A stretch of 15,642 nt of DNA from Belnapia sp. (GCA_028291445.1 JAQGIA010000284.1:1-15642); one strand, 5' to 3'. Numbered from the stretch's first letter, positions 7,600 through 15,352 are shown. Program-made: numbers and translations. The notes: generated by a model not told the origin, from the letters alone.

Positions 7600-10188
7600 T
7601 CAGACCCCGGCCGGGGCACGCGCCTTATCTTTCCCCGGCGCCGGCGCGGGCACTTCGGTGCCGCGCCGCAGCCGGTTCTCACCGGTATAGAGCACGATCG
7701 GCGCGGCGATGAAGACCGAGGACGAGGCGCTGACCACGATCCCGAACAGCATCACCCAGGCGAAGCCGGACAGCGTATCGCCGCCGAACAGCGCCAGCGG
7801 CACCGCCGAAAGCAGCAGCGTCATCGAGGTGCCGAGCGAGCGGTTCAGCGTCTCGTTGATCGACTGGTCGACCAGCTGGCGCAGCGGCATGGTCTTGTAC
7901 TTGCGCAGGTTCTCCCGCATCCGGTCGAAGACCACCACCTTGTCGTTGGCCGAGAAGCCGATGACCGTGAGGATGGCGGCGACGGTGGTCAGATTGAACT
8001 CCACGCCGAACAGAACCATGAAGCCGACCGTCTTGGTGGTGTCCAGGATCAGGGTGATGATCGCGGCGATGGCGAACTGCCATTCGAAGCGGAACCAGAT
8101 GTAGACCAGCATCGCCAGCAGGCTGATGCCGAGCGCGATCATGCCGCCGAGGAAAAGCTCGTCCGAGACCCGGTTGCCGACCGCTTCCACCCGCAGGATG
8201 CGGGTGCCCGGCGCCACCTGCTCGACCGCGCCGCGCACCGCATTCACCGCCTGCTGGGTGCCGCCCTCGTCGGCCTGCACCGGCAGGCGCACCAGCACCG
8301 TCTCGGCATCGCCGAAGGCCTGCAACCCGACATCGCCGAGGCCGAGGCCGGAGACGGTGCTGCGCAGCCGCGCCAGATCGGCCGGACCCGGGGTGCGGAC
8401 CTCCATGACGATGCCGCCCTTGAAGTCGATCCCCTTGTCGAGCCCCGGATAGAAGGCGCCGATCAGCGAGGCGGTCGAGAGCACGGCCGAGACCAGCAGG
8501 CCGGCCCGCGCGCCCTTCATGAAGGGGATGCGCGTCACGTCGGGCACGATCCGGAACAGCGGCCGCGCCAGCCGGCCCCAGAAGCCGCGGCCATCCTCGA
8601 GCACCGGCAAGGTGGTCGGCCGGGTCTTGCGGTACCACCAGGAGACCATCAGCCGGACCAGGGTCGTCGCCGTCCACATCTGCACGATGGTGCCGATGGC
8701 GACCGTGACGGCGAAGCCCTTCACCGGCCCGCTGCCGAAACCATAGAGGCAGGCCATGGCGATGAGGTTCGTCAGGTTGCTGTCCATGATGGTGCCGGAG
8801 GCCTTGGTGAAGCCCGCCTCCAGCGCGCTCAGCGGCGGCCTGCCGTTCTTGAATTCCTCGCGGATGCGCTCGTTGATCAGGATATTGGCGTCGAGCGCGG
8901 TGCCGAGCGTCAGCACGATGCCGGCGATGCCCGGCAGGGTCAGCGTCGCCTCCAGCACCGAGAGCGCCGCCAGCAGCAGGATGATGTTCACCAGCAGGGC
9001 GATGTCGGCGAGCCAGCCGAACAGTCCGTAGGCGAGGCCCATGTAGAGGAAGACGAAGATGGCGCCGAGCGCCAGCGCCAGGATGCCGGCGCGGATCGCA
9101 TCCGCCCCCAGCTCCGGCCCGACGCTGCGTTCCTCGACCACGGTCAGCGGCGCCGGCAACGCGCCGGCGCGCAGCAGGACGGACAGCTCATTGGCGCTGG
9201 CGGCGTTGAAATTGCCGCTGATCTGGCCACGGCCGCCGGTGATGGCTTCGCGGATATTGGGCGCGGTAATGACCTTCTCGTCCAGCACGATGGCGAAGGG
9301 CCGGCCGACATTGGCCCGGGTCACATCGGCGAAGCGGCGGGTGCCGACGGAATCGAAGGTGAAATTGACTACCCATTCGCCGTTGCGGTTGTCCTGCCCG
9401 GCCCTTGCGTCGGTCAGGTTGGCGCCATCCACCTCGACCCGGCGGCGCACCGCATAGCGTTCCGGCTGGCCGCCGCGGCCCTCGCCGCTGAGGAACATCA
9501 CCCCCGGCGGCGGCGTGGGGCTGGTCGGGTTGGCGGTCTCGTCCAGCAGATGGAAGGTCATCCGGGCGGTCTTGCCCAGCAACTGCTTGATCCGGTTCGG
9601 ATCCTCGACCCCCGGCAATTGCACCAGGATGCGGGACTGGCCCTGGCGGGCGATCAGCGCCTCGGAGACACCGGTCTCGTCGATCCGGCGGCGGACGATC
9701 TCGATCGACTGCTCCACCGCGCCGCTCGCCTTGGCGCGCAGCCCGACCTCGGTAAGCGCCGCGGTGACGGTGCCGTCGGGCGTGGAGCTCACCTCGATAT
9801 CCGGGGTGGTGGCGCCCATGCTGGTCGGGATCTGGTTGGCCTGCTCGCGCATCTGGGTGACGGCGGCGGGCAGCTGGGCCACGTCGCGGACCCTGAGCGT
9901 CACCCGGCGGTTGGCCGGCTCGGCGGCCAGGTTGACGTAGCCGATATTGGCCTGGCGCAGCCGGGTGCGGCTGGCGTCCGCCAGGCTTTCCAGCCGTTCC
10001 TTCACCACCGCATCCATGTCGACTTCGAGCAGCAGGTAGGAACCGCCGCGCAGGTCGAGGCCGAGGGAGAATTGCCGCGCCCAGGAAGGCAACGCGGCCT
10101 TCGGGAACAGGTTGGGGGTGCAGAGCAGCACCCCCAGCAGGCAGACCGCCAGGATGGCCAGGGTCTTCCAGCGGGCGAAGAACATCAT
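7600..10188 (-). CDS. secDF: Fused SecDF protein translocase subunit
   Basis: The 862-residue protein joins SecD and SecF in one chain, the inner-membrane RND-type subunit that uses the proton gradient to help pull exported proteins through SecYEG. The SecD half starts with a membrane helix (about 9-28) and has GLDLRGGSYLLLEVD (43-57), a large periplasmic P1 head, and GIVLTLGTALDANILINERIREEF in its helix 4. The SecF half begins near residue 545 with its own first helix, GIDFKGG at 586-592, and AAILTVIGFSANDKVVVFDRMREN. Both halves together give the usual twelve membrane helices. The frame is open 150 codons upstream, but that part overlaps the divergent Gfo/Idh gene; MMFFARW matches SecD N termini, so the ATG at 10188 (or the adjacent one at 10185) is chosen. 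yajC is not next to it. The downstream Bug gene follows after 2 nt. Confidence 0.95.
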   Translation of the reverse strand: MMFFARWKTLAILAVCLLGVLLCTPNLFPKAALPSWARQFSLGLDLRGGSYLLLEVDMDAVVKERLESLADASRTRLRQANIGYVNLAAEPANRRVTLRVRDVAQLPAAVTQMREQANQIPTSMGATTPDIEVSSTPDGTVTAALTEVGLRAKASGAVEQSIEIVRRRIDETGVSEALIARQGQSRILVQLPGVEDPNRIKQLLGKTARMTFHLLDETANPTSPTPPPGVMFLSGEGRGGQPERYAVRRRVEVDGANLTDARAGQDNRNGEWVVNFTFDSVGTRRFADVTRANVGRPFAIVLDEKVITAPNIREAITGGRGQISGNFNAASANELSVLLRAGALPAPLTVVEERSVGPELGADAIRAGILALALGAIFVFLYMGLAYGLFGWLADIALLVNIILLLAALSVLEATLTLPGIAGIVLTLGTALDANILINERIREEFKNGRPPLSALEAGFTKASGTIMDSNLTNLIAMACLYGFGSGPVKGFAVTVAIGTIVQMWTATTLVRLMVSWWYRKTRPTTLPVLEDGRGFWGRLARPLFRIVPDVTRIPFMKGARAGLLVSAVLSTASLIGAFYPGLDKGIDFKGGIVMEVRTPGPADLARLRSTVSGLGLGDVGLQAFGDAETVLVRLPVQADEGGTQQAVNAVRGAVEQVAPGTRILRVEAVGNRVSDELFLGGMIALGISLLAMLVYIWFRFEWQFAIAAIITLILDTTKTVGFMVLFGVEFNLTTVAAILTVIGFSANDKVVVFDRMRENLRKYKTMPLRQLVDQSINETLNRSLGTSMTLLLSAVPLALFGGDTLSGFAWVMLFGIVVSASSSVFIAAPIVLYTGENRLRRGTEVPAPAPGKDKARAPAGV

Positions 10189-10235
10189 GGGGTGCGGCTG
10201 CTCACGGGACTGGCGAACCCTGCTGGGGACGCTGG

Positions 10236-10247
10236 GGCGAATTCGCC
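10236..10247. promoter_or_regulatory. 12-bp perfect palindrome in the secDF / Gfo divergent region
   Basis: GGCGAATTCGCC is a full dyad, 48 nt before the secDF start and about 87 nt before the Gfo/Idh start. It could be an operator for either gene, but a 12-mer palindrome is short enough to arise by chance. Confidence 0.25.
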
Positions 10248-10333
10248 GGGAATGTGACGACCGGGGACCGGGGATGCAACCCTTTGCCGGGACTGCTAGA
10301 GCGGCGGCCAATGAATGACGGGGATATAGGCGG

Positions 10334-11263
10334 ATGGCGGTGCGGGTCGGGGTCCTGGGCGTTGGGCATTTCGGGCGATTCCATGCGCTGAAGCTGGCGG
10401 CGCGGGGCGTCCTCGCCGGCGTCTTCGACGCCGATCCGGCCCGTGCCGCGCTGGTCGCGGCGGAATGCGGCGTCCCGGCACTGGAGGTAGGCCCGCTGCT
10501 CGGCGCCAGCGATGCGGTGGTGATCACCGCGCCGACCGCCTTCCACCACGGCCATGCCATGCTGGCGATCGCCGCCGGCCGGCATGTCTTCGTCGAGAAG
10601 CCGGTCGCCGCCAGCACGGAGCAGGCGCGGCAGATCATCGCCGCCGCCGCGGCTGCCGGGCTGGTGCTGCAGGTCGGCCATATCGAGCGCTATTCGGCGG
10701 CGATCCGCACCCTGACGGCGAGCGGCGCCGGAGCAGGGGCGCTGGCCTTCGAAGCGACGCGGGTGGCGCCGTTCCGGCCGCGCAGCCTCGATGTCTCCGT
10801 GGTGCTCGACCTGATGATCCACGACCTCGACCTGGTGCTGACCTTGGCGGCCTCGCCGCTGGCCGAGGTGCGGGCGGTGGGGGCCGCGGTGATGTCGGCG
10901 CATCCGGATTTCGCCGTGGCGATGCTGCGTTTCGAAAGCGGCGCCACGGCGACGGTGACCGCCAGCCGGATCAGCATCGGGCTGGAGCGGCGGCTGCGGA
11001 TGCTCGGCCCGGCCGGGGAAACCCGGGTGGATTTCCTGGCCCGCAGCCTGGAGACGGTGCGCCCGGGTGGCGCCGAGCCGGTGGCGACCATGCCCGGCTG
11101 GGGCATCGACCGCGCCACCTGGACCGAGCATGACAGCCTGGAGGCGGAACAGGCCGCCTTCCTCGCGAGCATCGAGCAGGGCGCCCCGGTCGAGGCCAGC
11201 GGCGCGGTCGGGCTCGCCGCGCTCGATGCGGCGCTGCGGGTGGAGGCGGCGATCCGGAGTTGA
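10334..11263 (+). CDS. Gfo/Idh/MocA-family NAD(P)-dependent oxidoreductase
   Basis: The 309-residue protein has the family's N-terminal Rossmann fold with GVGHFG at 9-14 and ends that domain with the EKPVA signature (Lys89). VGHIERYSAA (114-123) and VVLDLMIHDLDLVL (156-169, with the Asp159-xxx-His163 pair) follow; these two segments recall members located in lipid A (lpx) gene clusters, some of which, such as GnnA, oxidise the 3-OH of UDP-GlcNAc so that an amino group can be added. LpxB is encoded 1.4 kb away, which fits, but the partner aminotransferase (GnnB type) is not in the window. Many other sugar dehydrogenases share the fold, so the substrate is a guess. The gene is divergent from secDF, about 145 nt apart, and ends 1 nt before a palindromic element. 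Confidence 0.87.
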   Translation: MAVRVGVLGVGHFGRFHALKLAARGVLAGVFDADPARAALVAAECGVPALEVGPLLGASDAVVITAPTAFHHGHAMLAIAAGRHVFVEKPVAASTEQARQIIAAAAAAGLVLQVGHIERYSAAIRTLTASGAGAGALAFEATRVAPFRPRSLDVSVVLDLMIHDLDLVLTLAASPLAEVRAVGAAVMSAHPDFAVAMLRFESGATATVTASRISIGLERRLRMLGPAGETRVDFLARSLETVRPGGAEPVATMPGWGIDRATWTEHDSLEAEQAAFLASIEQGAPVEASGAVGLAALDAALRVEAAIRS

Positions 11264-11264
11264 A

Positions 11265-11308
11265 GCATGATCGCTTGAGGTGGAATCACCGAAAAGCGTG
11301 AATCATGC
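11265..11308. repeat. 44-bp three-tier palindromic element (REP-like)
   Basis: The outer arms GCATGAT and ATCATGC (11265-11271, 11302-11308), middle arms GCTT and AAGC (11273-11276, 11294-11297) and inner arms GGTG and CACC (11279-11282, 11287-11290) enclose a GAAT loop. The element starts one base after the Gfo/Idh stop and lies in a convergent gap. GCATGAT-bounded palindromes containing an ACCGAAAAGC-like core are, from memory, common intergenic repeats in alphaproteobacterial genomes. It could also serve as a bidirectional terminator. Confidence 0.65.
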
Positions 11309-11321
11309 GACGGAACAACAA

Positions 11322-11367
11322 GCTAGACTCTGGCCGGCGCATCCGCTGGCGCCGATCGGGGTCTAGC
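11322..11367 (+). terminator. Long imperfect hairpin overlapping the PLP-enzyme stop
   Basis: GCTAGAC (11322-11328) pairs with GTCTAGC (11361-11367), and CGGCGC (11335-11340) with GCGCCG (11349-11354) around an 8-nt loop. Between these arms most remaining bases also pair if G-U is allowed in the + strand RNA, giving about 18 pairs with one mismatch. It includes the stop codon of the - strand gene (11363-11365). The wobble pairs work only in the + strand transcript, hinting that it ends the Gfo/Idh message. No T run follows. Confidence 0.5.
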
Positions 11368-12370
11368 CGGCCGGGACCTCGAAGGCTTCCGGATAGCCGA
11401 ACAGGCCGACCGAGCCGCCGGTATGGAGGAAGACAATATTCTCCTCCGGCTTGAAATAGCCCTTGCCGATGAGGTCGATCAGCCCGGCCATGCCTTTGCC
11501 GGAATAGACCGGGTCGAGCAGGATGCCTTCCTTCTCGGCCAGCAGCTTTACCGCCTCGACCATGCCCTGGGTCGGGATGCCGTAGCCCTGGCCGACATAG
11601 TCGCAATTGGCCACCACATGCTCCGGCCGGACGATGCCTGGCAGGCCCATATGCGCCACCGTACGTTGGGCCAGCGCAAGCACATTGGCCTCCTGCTTCT
11701 CGCGCGGGGCGCGGACGCCGATGCCGAGGACGGGGATGCCGCTGTTTAGCGCCACCAGCCCGGCGACCAGGCCCGCCTGGGTGCCGGCGCTGCCGGTCGC
11801 ATGCACCACATGGTCGATCCGCAGCCCGATCTCCGCCGCCTGGTTCAGCAATTCCAGCGCGGCATTGGCATAGCCGAGCGCGCCGACCGGGTTGGAACCG
11901 CCGCCGGGGATGACATAGGGGGTGTGGCCCTTCGCGCGGAGGCCGGCGGCCAGCGCCTCCATCTCGGCCGGCATGTCGGCCCCGCCGGGGCGGCGGGAAA
12001 CCTGGGCACCGTGCAGCTTGTCGAGCAGCACGTTGCCGGATTGGGTATAGGCGGCATCGGCGTAGCCGGTACGGTCCTCCAGCAGGATATGGCAGGCGAG
12101 GCCCAGCTTGGCCGCGGCGGCGGCGGTCTGCCGGGCGTGGTTCGATTGCGTCGCGCCCTGGGTGATCAGGACATCGGCCTTGAGCGCGATCGCCTCGGCG
12201 CAAAGGTATTCCAGCTTGCGGGTCTTGTTGCCGCCGGTCGACAGGCCGGTGCAGTCGTCCCGCTTGATCCACAGCCTGGGGCCGCCGAGATGGCGGGTGA
12301 GCGCCTCCATCGGCTCCAGCGGCGTGGGGAAATGGCCGAGCCGGATGCGGGGGAAGCGGGCGAGGTTCAT
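11363..12370 (-). CDS. PLP-dependent D-cysteine desulfhydrase / L-cysteate sulfo-lyase family enzyme
   Basis: The 335-residue enzyme is a fold type II PLP protein related to ACC deaminase. The PLP lysine is Lys49 in [11 protein letters not shown], preceded by [30 protein letters not shown] is the substrate carboxylate loop, [12 protein letters not shown] the phosphate-binding loop, and [13 protein letters not shown] the C-terminal active-site segment. Members split cysteine-like substrates to pyruvate, ammonia and sulfide (DcyD) or sulfite (CuyA, L-cysteate sulfo-lyase). The NLARFP start and the GSAGTQAGL and [10 protein letters not shown] stretches remind me more of CuyA than of enteric DcyD, but this is from memory. 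The start is supported by AAGGA eight nt before the ATG. It has its own 246-nt upstream region, and no taurine, cysteate or sulfite genes are next to it, so the reaction is left open. Confidence 0.88.
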   Translation of the reverse strand: MNLARFPRIRLGHFPTPLEPMEALTRHLGGPRLWIKRDDCTGLSTGGNKTRKLEYLCAEAIALKADVLITQGATQSNHARQTAAAAAKLGLACHILLEDRTGYADAAYTQSGNVLLDKLHGAQVSRRPGGADMPAEMEALAAGLRAKGHTPYVIPGGGSNPVGALGYANAALELLNQAAEIGLRIDHVVHATGSAGTQAGLVAGLVALNSGIPVLGIGVRAPREKQEANVLALAQRTVAHMGLPGIVRPEHVVANCDYVGQGYGIPTQGMVEAVKLLAEKEGILLDPVYSGKGMAGLIDLIGKGYFKPEENIVFLHTGGSVGLFGYPEAFEVPAG

Positions 12371-12378
12371 GCGCGTCG

Positions 12379-12383
12379 TCCTT
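12379..12383 (-). promoter_or_regulatory. Ribosome binding site of the PLP-enzyme gene
   Basis: On the - strand AAGGA lies eight nt before the ATG at 12370, which confirms that start. Confidence 0.6.
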
Positions 12384-12454
12384 GATGGGGCCCTGCCGCC
12401 GGGGCCATGGGTGGCGGCGGCAGGCTAGACCGGGTGGGGACGGGTGGCGAGGAG

Positions 12455-12481
12455 GGCTAAATCTGGCTCAAGGCGGCTAAA
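12455..12481. promoter_or_regulatory. Three helically phased 7-bp direct repeats upstream of the PLP-enzyme gene
   Basis: GGCTAAA (12455-12461), GGCTCAA (12465-12471) and GGCTAAA (12475-12481) repeat with an exact 10-bp period, so they face the same side of the helix. They lie 85-111 nt upstream of the PLP-enzyme start, at the edge of an AT-rich stretch (12481-12560, 24 of 80 bases G or C) that probably holds its promoter. This layout suits cooperative binding by an activator or repressor; which one is unknown. Confidence 0.4.
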
Positions 12482-12616
12482 ATTCGCTTCGTATGGTACA
12501 TTAGTACTATCAGATAATTAGCTGTTATTGCAATATTATGCAGTACGGAAAATTGAATTTAAGCTGCTTTATGCCGAGCCCGCACCGAGGCCAGATGGCA
12601 CGACAGGACAAAAATC

Positions 12617-13786
12617 CTATACAACGGTGGCGTTCGCTTCGCAAGCCTCATCCAGCATCGCCAGCACCGCCGCCGCCGCCGCCTCGCTCGGCAGGCCCTC
12701 CGGCGGGGTCAGCCGGGCCAGCACCTCGGCGAAGCCGGCCCGCTGGGCGGCGGCCGCATCGGGGTCGCGCAGCAGCCGCAGCAGCGCCGCCGCCAATGCC
12801 TCGGGGGTACACGCCTGTTGCAGCAGCTCGGGCACCACGGCGCGTTCCGCCAGCAGGTTCACCAGCGAGACATAAGGCACCTTGATCAGCCGGCGGACGA
12901 TGGCCGCGGTGATCGGGTTCAGCTTGTAGCCGACCACATGCGGCACGCCGGCCACCGCCACCTCCAGGCTGGAGGTGCCGGATTTGATCAGGCCCACGGC
13001 GGCGGCGGCGAAGGCATCGTATTTCTCGCCCGGGTCGCGCACCAGGATGGGCGGGCGCGGCCAATGCGCGGTGCCGGCGCGGACCGCCGCCTCCACCGGC
13101 CCGGCCAGCGCCACCACGGGCCGCAGGCCGGGCATCGCCGCCTCGGTCAGCCGCAATGCCTCGCCGAAGGGGCCGAGCAGCCGGGCGACCTCGGAGCGCC
13201 GGCTGCCTGGCATGACCAGCACCGGCACCTCCGCCGCGCCCAGTCCATGCGTCGCGCGGAAGCGGGCGGCATCGCCCGCCCCGGCGCCGCTTTCCAGCAC
13301 CGGATGACCGACGAAGGTCACCGGGATGCCGGCGGCGGCGAAGAAGGGCGGCTCGAAGGGCAGCAGGGCCAGGATGCGGTCCACCTCGCGGGCGATGCGG
13401 GCGACGCGGCCGGGACGCCAGGCCCAGACCTGCGGCGCGACGTAATGCAGCACCCGGATGCCATGCGGGCGGACCCGCCCGGCCAGCCGCAGGGTGAAGC
13501 CGGGGGCATCGATGGTGACCAGCAGGGCCGGGCGGCGGGCCAGCACATCGGCCTCGGCCTGATCCATCCGCCGGGCCAGGCGGCGCAGGTTGGGCAGCAC
13601 CTCCAGCAGGCCCATCAGCGACAATTCGCGCATCGGGAAGAGGCTCTGGATGCCCTGCTCGGCCATGCGCTCGCCGCCGATGCCGGCGAAGGCCAGCCCT
13701 GGGCGGCGGCGGCGCAGCGCGGCCATCAGCCGGGCGCCGAGGATATCGCCGGAAGCCTCGCCGGCGGCGATGTAGATCAGCGTCAC
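12617..13786 (-). CDS. lpxB: Lipid-A-disaccharide synthase
   Basis: LpxB is the peripheral membrane glycosyltransferase that joins lipid X and UDP-2,3-diacylglucosamine to the lipid A disaccharide. The 389-residue product matches the E. coli length (382). Seen motifs are AAGEASGD (7-14), ELSLMGLLEVLP (54-65), TIDAPGF with Asp93 equal to the important E. coli Asp98, LHYVAPQVWAWRPGR (113-127), FVGHPV, MPGSRRSEV, SGTSSLEVAVAGVPHVVGYK and YVSLVNLLAERAVVPELLQQ. The frame is open 90 codons upstream, but the GTG at 13786 is the true start: it gives VTLIYIAAGEASGD and overlaps the amidase stop as GTGA. It is the last gene of a -strand operon with a GNAT and an amidase, not next to lpxA, lpxD or fabZ. 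The presence of lpxB implies an LPS-bearing outer membrane. Confidence 0.96.
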   Translation of the reverse strand: MTLIYIAAGEASGDILGARLMAALRRRRPGLAFAGIGGERMAEQGIQSLFPMRELSLMGLLEVLPNLRRLARRMDQAEADVLARRPALLVTIDAPGFTLRLAGRVRPHGIRVLHYVAPQVWAWRPGRVARIAREVDRILALLPFEPPFFAAAGIPVTFVGHPVLESGAGAGDAARFRATHGLGAAEVPVLVMPGSRRSEVARLLGPFGEALRLTEAAMPGLRPVVALAGPVEAAVRAGTAHWPRPPILVRDPGEKYDAFAAAAVGLIKSGTSSLEVAVAGVPHVVGYKLNPITAAIVRRLIKVPYVSLVNLLAERAVVPELLQQACTPEALAAALLRLLRDPDAAAAQRAGFAEVLARLTPPEGLPSEAAAAAVLAMLDEACEANATVV

Positions 13787-14664
13787 CCGAAGCGCGCCGG
13801 CCGGGGCGGCTCGACCGGGCCGCTGGGCCAGTCGCGGTGGTTCAGCACCGCGCCCTCGCGGCGGACGGTGGCGAGCCGGGCGGGATCCAGGATGCAGAAG
13901 ACCCAGCCCGGCGCATCGAGCGCGCCGCGGGCCAGCATGCCATCCTCGGGGAAGCCGCGGTCGACCGGGCCGAAGACGCCGGCGAAGCCGCGATTGGTGT
14001 CCAGCGCGGCCGACCAGGGGGCCTCGCCCACGGTCGGGGCCACGGCGACGAAGCACTGGTTCTCCAGCGCCCGGGCCTGGCAGGCGAAGCGGATGCGGTT
14101 GAAGCCATGCATGGTATCGGTGCAGGTCGGCACCAGGATCAGCCAGGCGCCGGCCTCGACCTGGGCGCGGACGTGCTTCGGGAATTCGCTGTCGTAGCAG
14201 ACCGAGAGGCCGAGCAGCCCCCAGGGCGTCTCGAAGACCTGCGGCCCGGCGCCGGGGGCGATGCCCCAGCGCTCCGCCTCGAAGCGGGTCATCATCATCT
14301 TGTCCTGGAAGGCCAGGCTGCCGTCGGGGGCGATGAGCGGGGCGCGGTTCAGGATGCGGCCATCCCCGGCTGCCATGGGCAGGGTGCCGGGTTGCAGCCA
14401 GACGGTATGGCGGCGGGCCACGGCGCGCATGGCCTCCAGCACGGCGGGGGCGGCGGCGACCATGGCGCGGAGTTCGGCGGCCTCGTCGGCCGGGCCGCCC
14501 GAGAGACCGGCGCCGAGTTCGACGCAGGCGTATTCCGGCAGCAACAGCAGGTCGGCCCGGCCGGCGGCCTCGGCGACGAAGTTGTCGAGCCGCGCGGCAT
14601 AGGCGGCGACATCCGCCGGGCGGCCGACCGGCCAGGCCAGCAGGCCGAGACGCAGCGGGGTCAC
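13783..14664 (-). CDS. Carbon-nitrogen hydrolase (nitrilase superfamily amidase, RimI-associated type)
   Basis: The 293-residue protein has the complete Glu-Lys-Cys catalytic triad of the nitrilase superfamily: Glu44 in LLLPEYACVEL, Lys122 in FQDKMMMTRFE and Cys156 in LSVCYDSEFP. Glu131 is the usual assisting acid. Such enzymes hydrolyse amides or nitriles in the cytosol; no signal peptide or membrane helix is present, so it is not an Lnt apolipoprotein acyltransferase. CYDSEFP with TRFE suits the branch whose members are often fused to an N-terminal RimI-like acetyltransferase (B. subtilis YhcX type). Here the acetyltransferase is a separate upstream gene, with its stop overlapping this GTG start (GTGA, 14661-14664). 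The stop overlaps the lpxB start in the same way. The substrate is unknown in this branch. Confidence 0.9.
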   Translation of the reverse strand: MTPLRLGLLAWPVGRPADVAAYAARLDNFVAEAAGRADLLLLPEYACVELGAGLSGGPADEAAELRAMVAAAPAVLEAMRAVARRHTVWLQPGTLPMAAGDGRILNRAPLIAPDGSLAFQDKMMMTRFEAERWGIAPGAGPQVFETPWGLLGLSVCYDSEFPKHVRAQVEAGAWLILVPTCTDTMHGFNRIRFACQARALENQCFVAVAPTVGEAPWSAALDTNRGFAGVFGPVDRGFPEDGMLARGALDAPGWVFCILDPARLATVRREGAVLNHRDWPSGPVEPPRPARFG

Positions 14665-15302
14665 AACGGGTCCTTCAGCCAGAAGCCGAGGCTATGCGGG
14701 GTCTCGCGGTCGTCGCCCAGCTCCCGCCAGGAAAACACGCAGGAGATGTCGGGGCGGGGGCGATAGCCGCGCTTCCGCCAGAAAGCGTCGAGCGGCAGGT
14801 AGCCGGCCGGGCGGCGCGGGTCGTTGACATTGCGGACCACGGCGCAGAAGGCGGCCGCGGTCAGGCCGAGCGCGCGGGCATGCGCCTCCCGCGCGGCGAA
14901 GAAGCCGACCCCGGCGCCGCGCCCGCGATACTCCGGCAGCAGCACGCTTTCGCCGCAGTAGCAGACGCCGGCGGGATCGAGGCCGCGGCGGCGGAATGCC
15001 TGGACCACGGGGGCATGCGCCTCGGCCAGCGGCTGGCAGGTGGCCATGCCGACCGGCCGGGCGCCGTCATAGGCGACGACCAGCGCCGCGCCGGGGCTGG
15101 CGGCGAAGCGGGCGAGGTAGCCGGCCTCATAGGCAGCGTCGCCGTCATACAGATAGGGCCATTCGGCGAAGACCGCGCCGCGCAGCCGGGCGAGATCGGC
15201 CAGGGCAGCCGGCAGGGCGGCGGCGAGGGCCGGGCCGGCCAGGGTTTCGAGCCGGAGAGCTTCGAGCCGGGGCGTTTCAGAGTGGGGGGGAGGGGCCGTC
15301 AT
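14661..15302 (-). CDS. GNAT-family N-acetyltransferase
   Basis: The 213-residue protein has the acetyl-CoA-binding motif A of GNAT enzymes, VLLPEYRGRGAGVGFFAAREAHARALG, with the RGRGAG pyrophosphate loop, and an N-terminal LRGAVFAEWPYLYDGD segment followed by a VVAYDGARPVGMATCQPL strand pair. It acetylates an unknown amine. A GTG at 15335 would add eleven residues (a proline run), but the ATG at 15302 has GGAG three nt before it and looks better. Its stop overlaps the amidase start by 4 nt. Order and overlap copy the domain order of fused RimI-nitrilase proteins, which supports a joint reaction pathway. GPP34 lies 50 nt upstream on the same strand and may share the transcript. Confidence 0.85.
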   Translation of the reverse strand: MTAPPPHSETPRLEALRLETLAGPALAAALPAALADLARLRGAVFAEWPYLYDGDAAYEAGYLARFAASPGAALVVAYDGARPVGMATCQPLAEAHAPVVQAFRRRGLDPAGVCYCGESVLLPEYRGRGAGVGFFAAREAHARALGLTAAAFCAVVRNVNDPRRPAGYLPLDAFWRKRGYRPRPDISCVFSWRELGDDRETPHSLGFWLKDPL

Positions 15303-15352
15303 GGTCTCCGCATAGGCGGGCGGCGGCGGCGGCACAACGGGGGGATGCGAGG

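Noticed and set aside
7504..10257. 917-residue + strand open frame opposite secDF
   Set aside because: It is the antisense of a clear SecDF gene, is rich in Arg, Gln, His, Asp and Gly without motifs, and reflects the GC-rich third-codon bias.
10189..10638. 150-codon N-terminal extension of SecDF
   Set aside because: It overlaps the divergent Gfo/Idh gene and does not resemble SecD; the MMFFARW start matches the family.
12528..12885. Two short + strand open frames starting in the AT-rich stretch before lpxB's end
   Set aside because: Most of their length is antisense to lpxB; low-complexity Pro/Arg/Ser products and no ribosome binding site.
13787..14056. 90-codon N-terminal extension of LpxB
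   Set aside because: It overlaps the amidase gene, and the GTGA overlap at 13783-13786 gives a normal LpxB N terminus.
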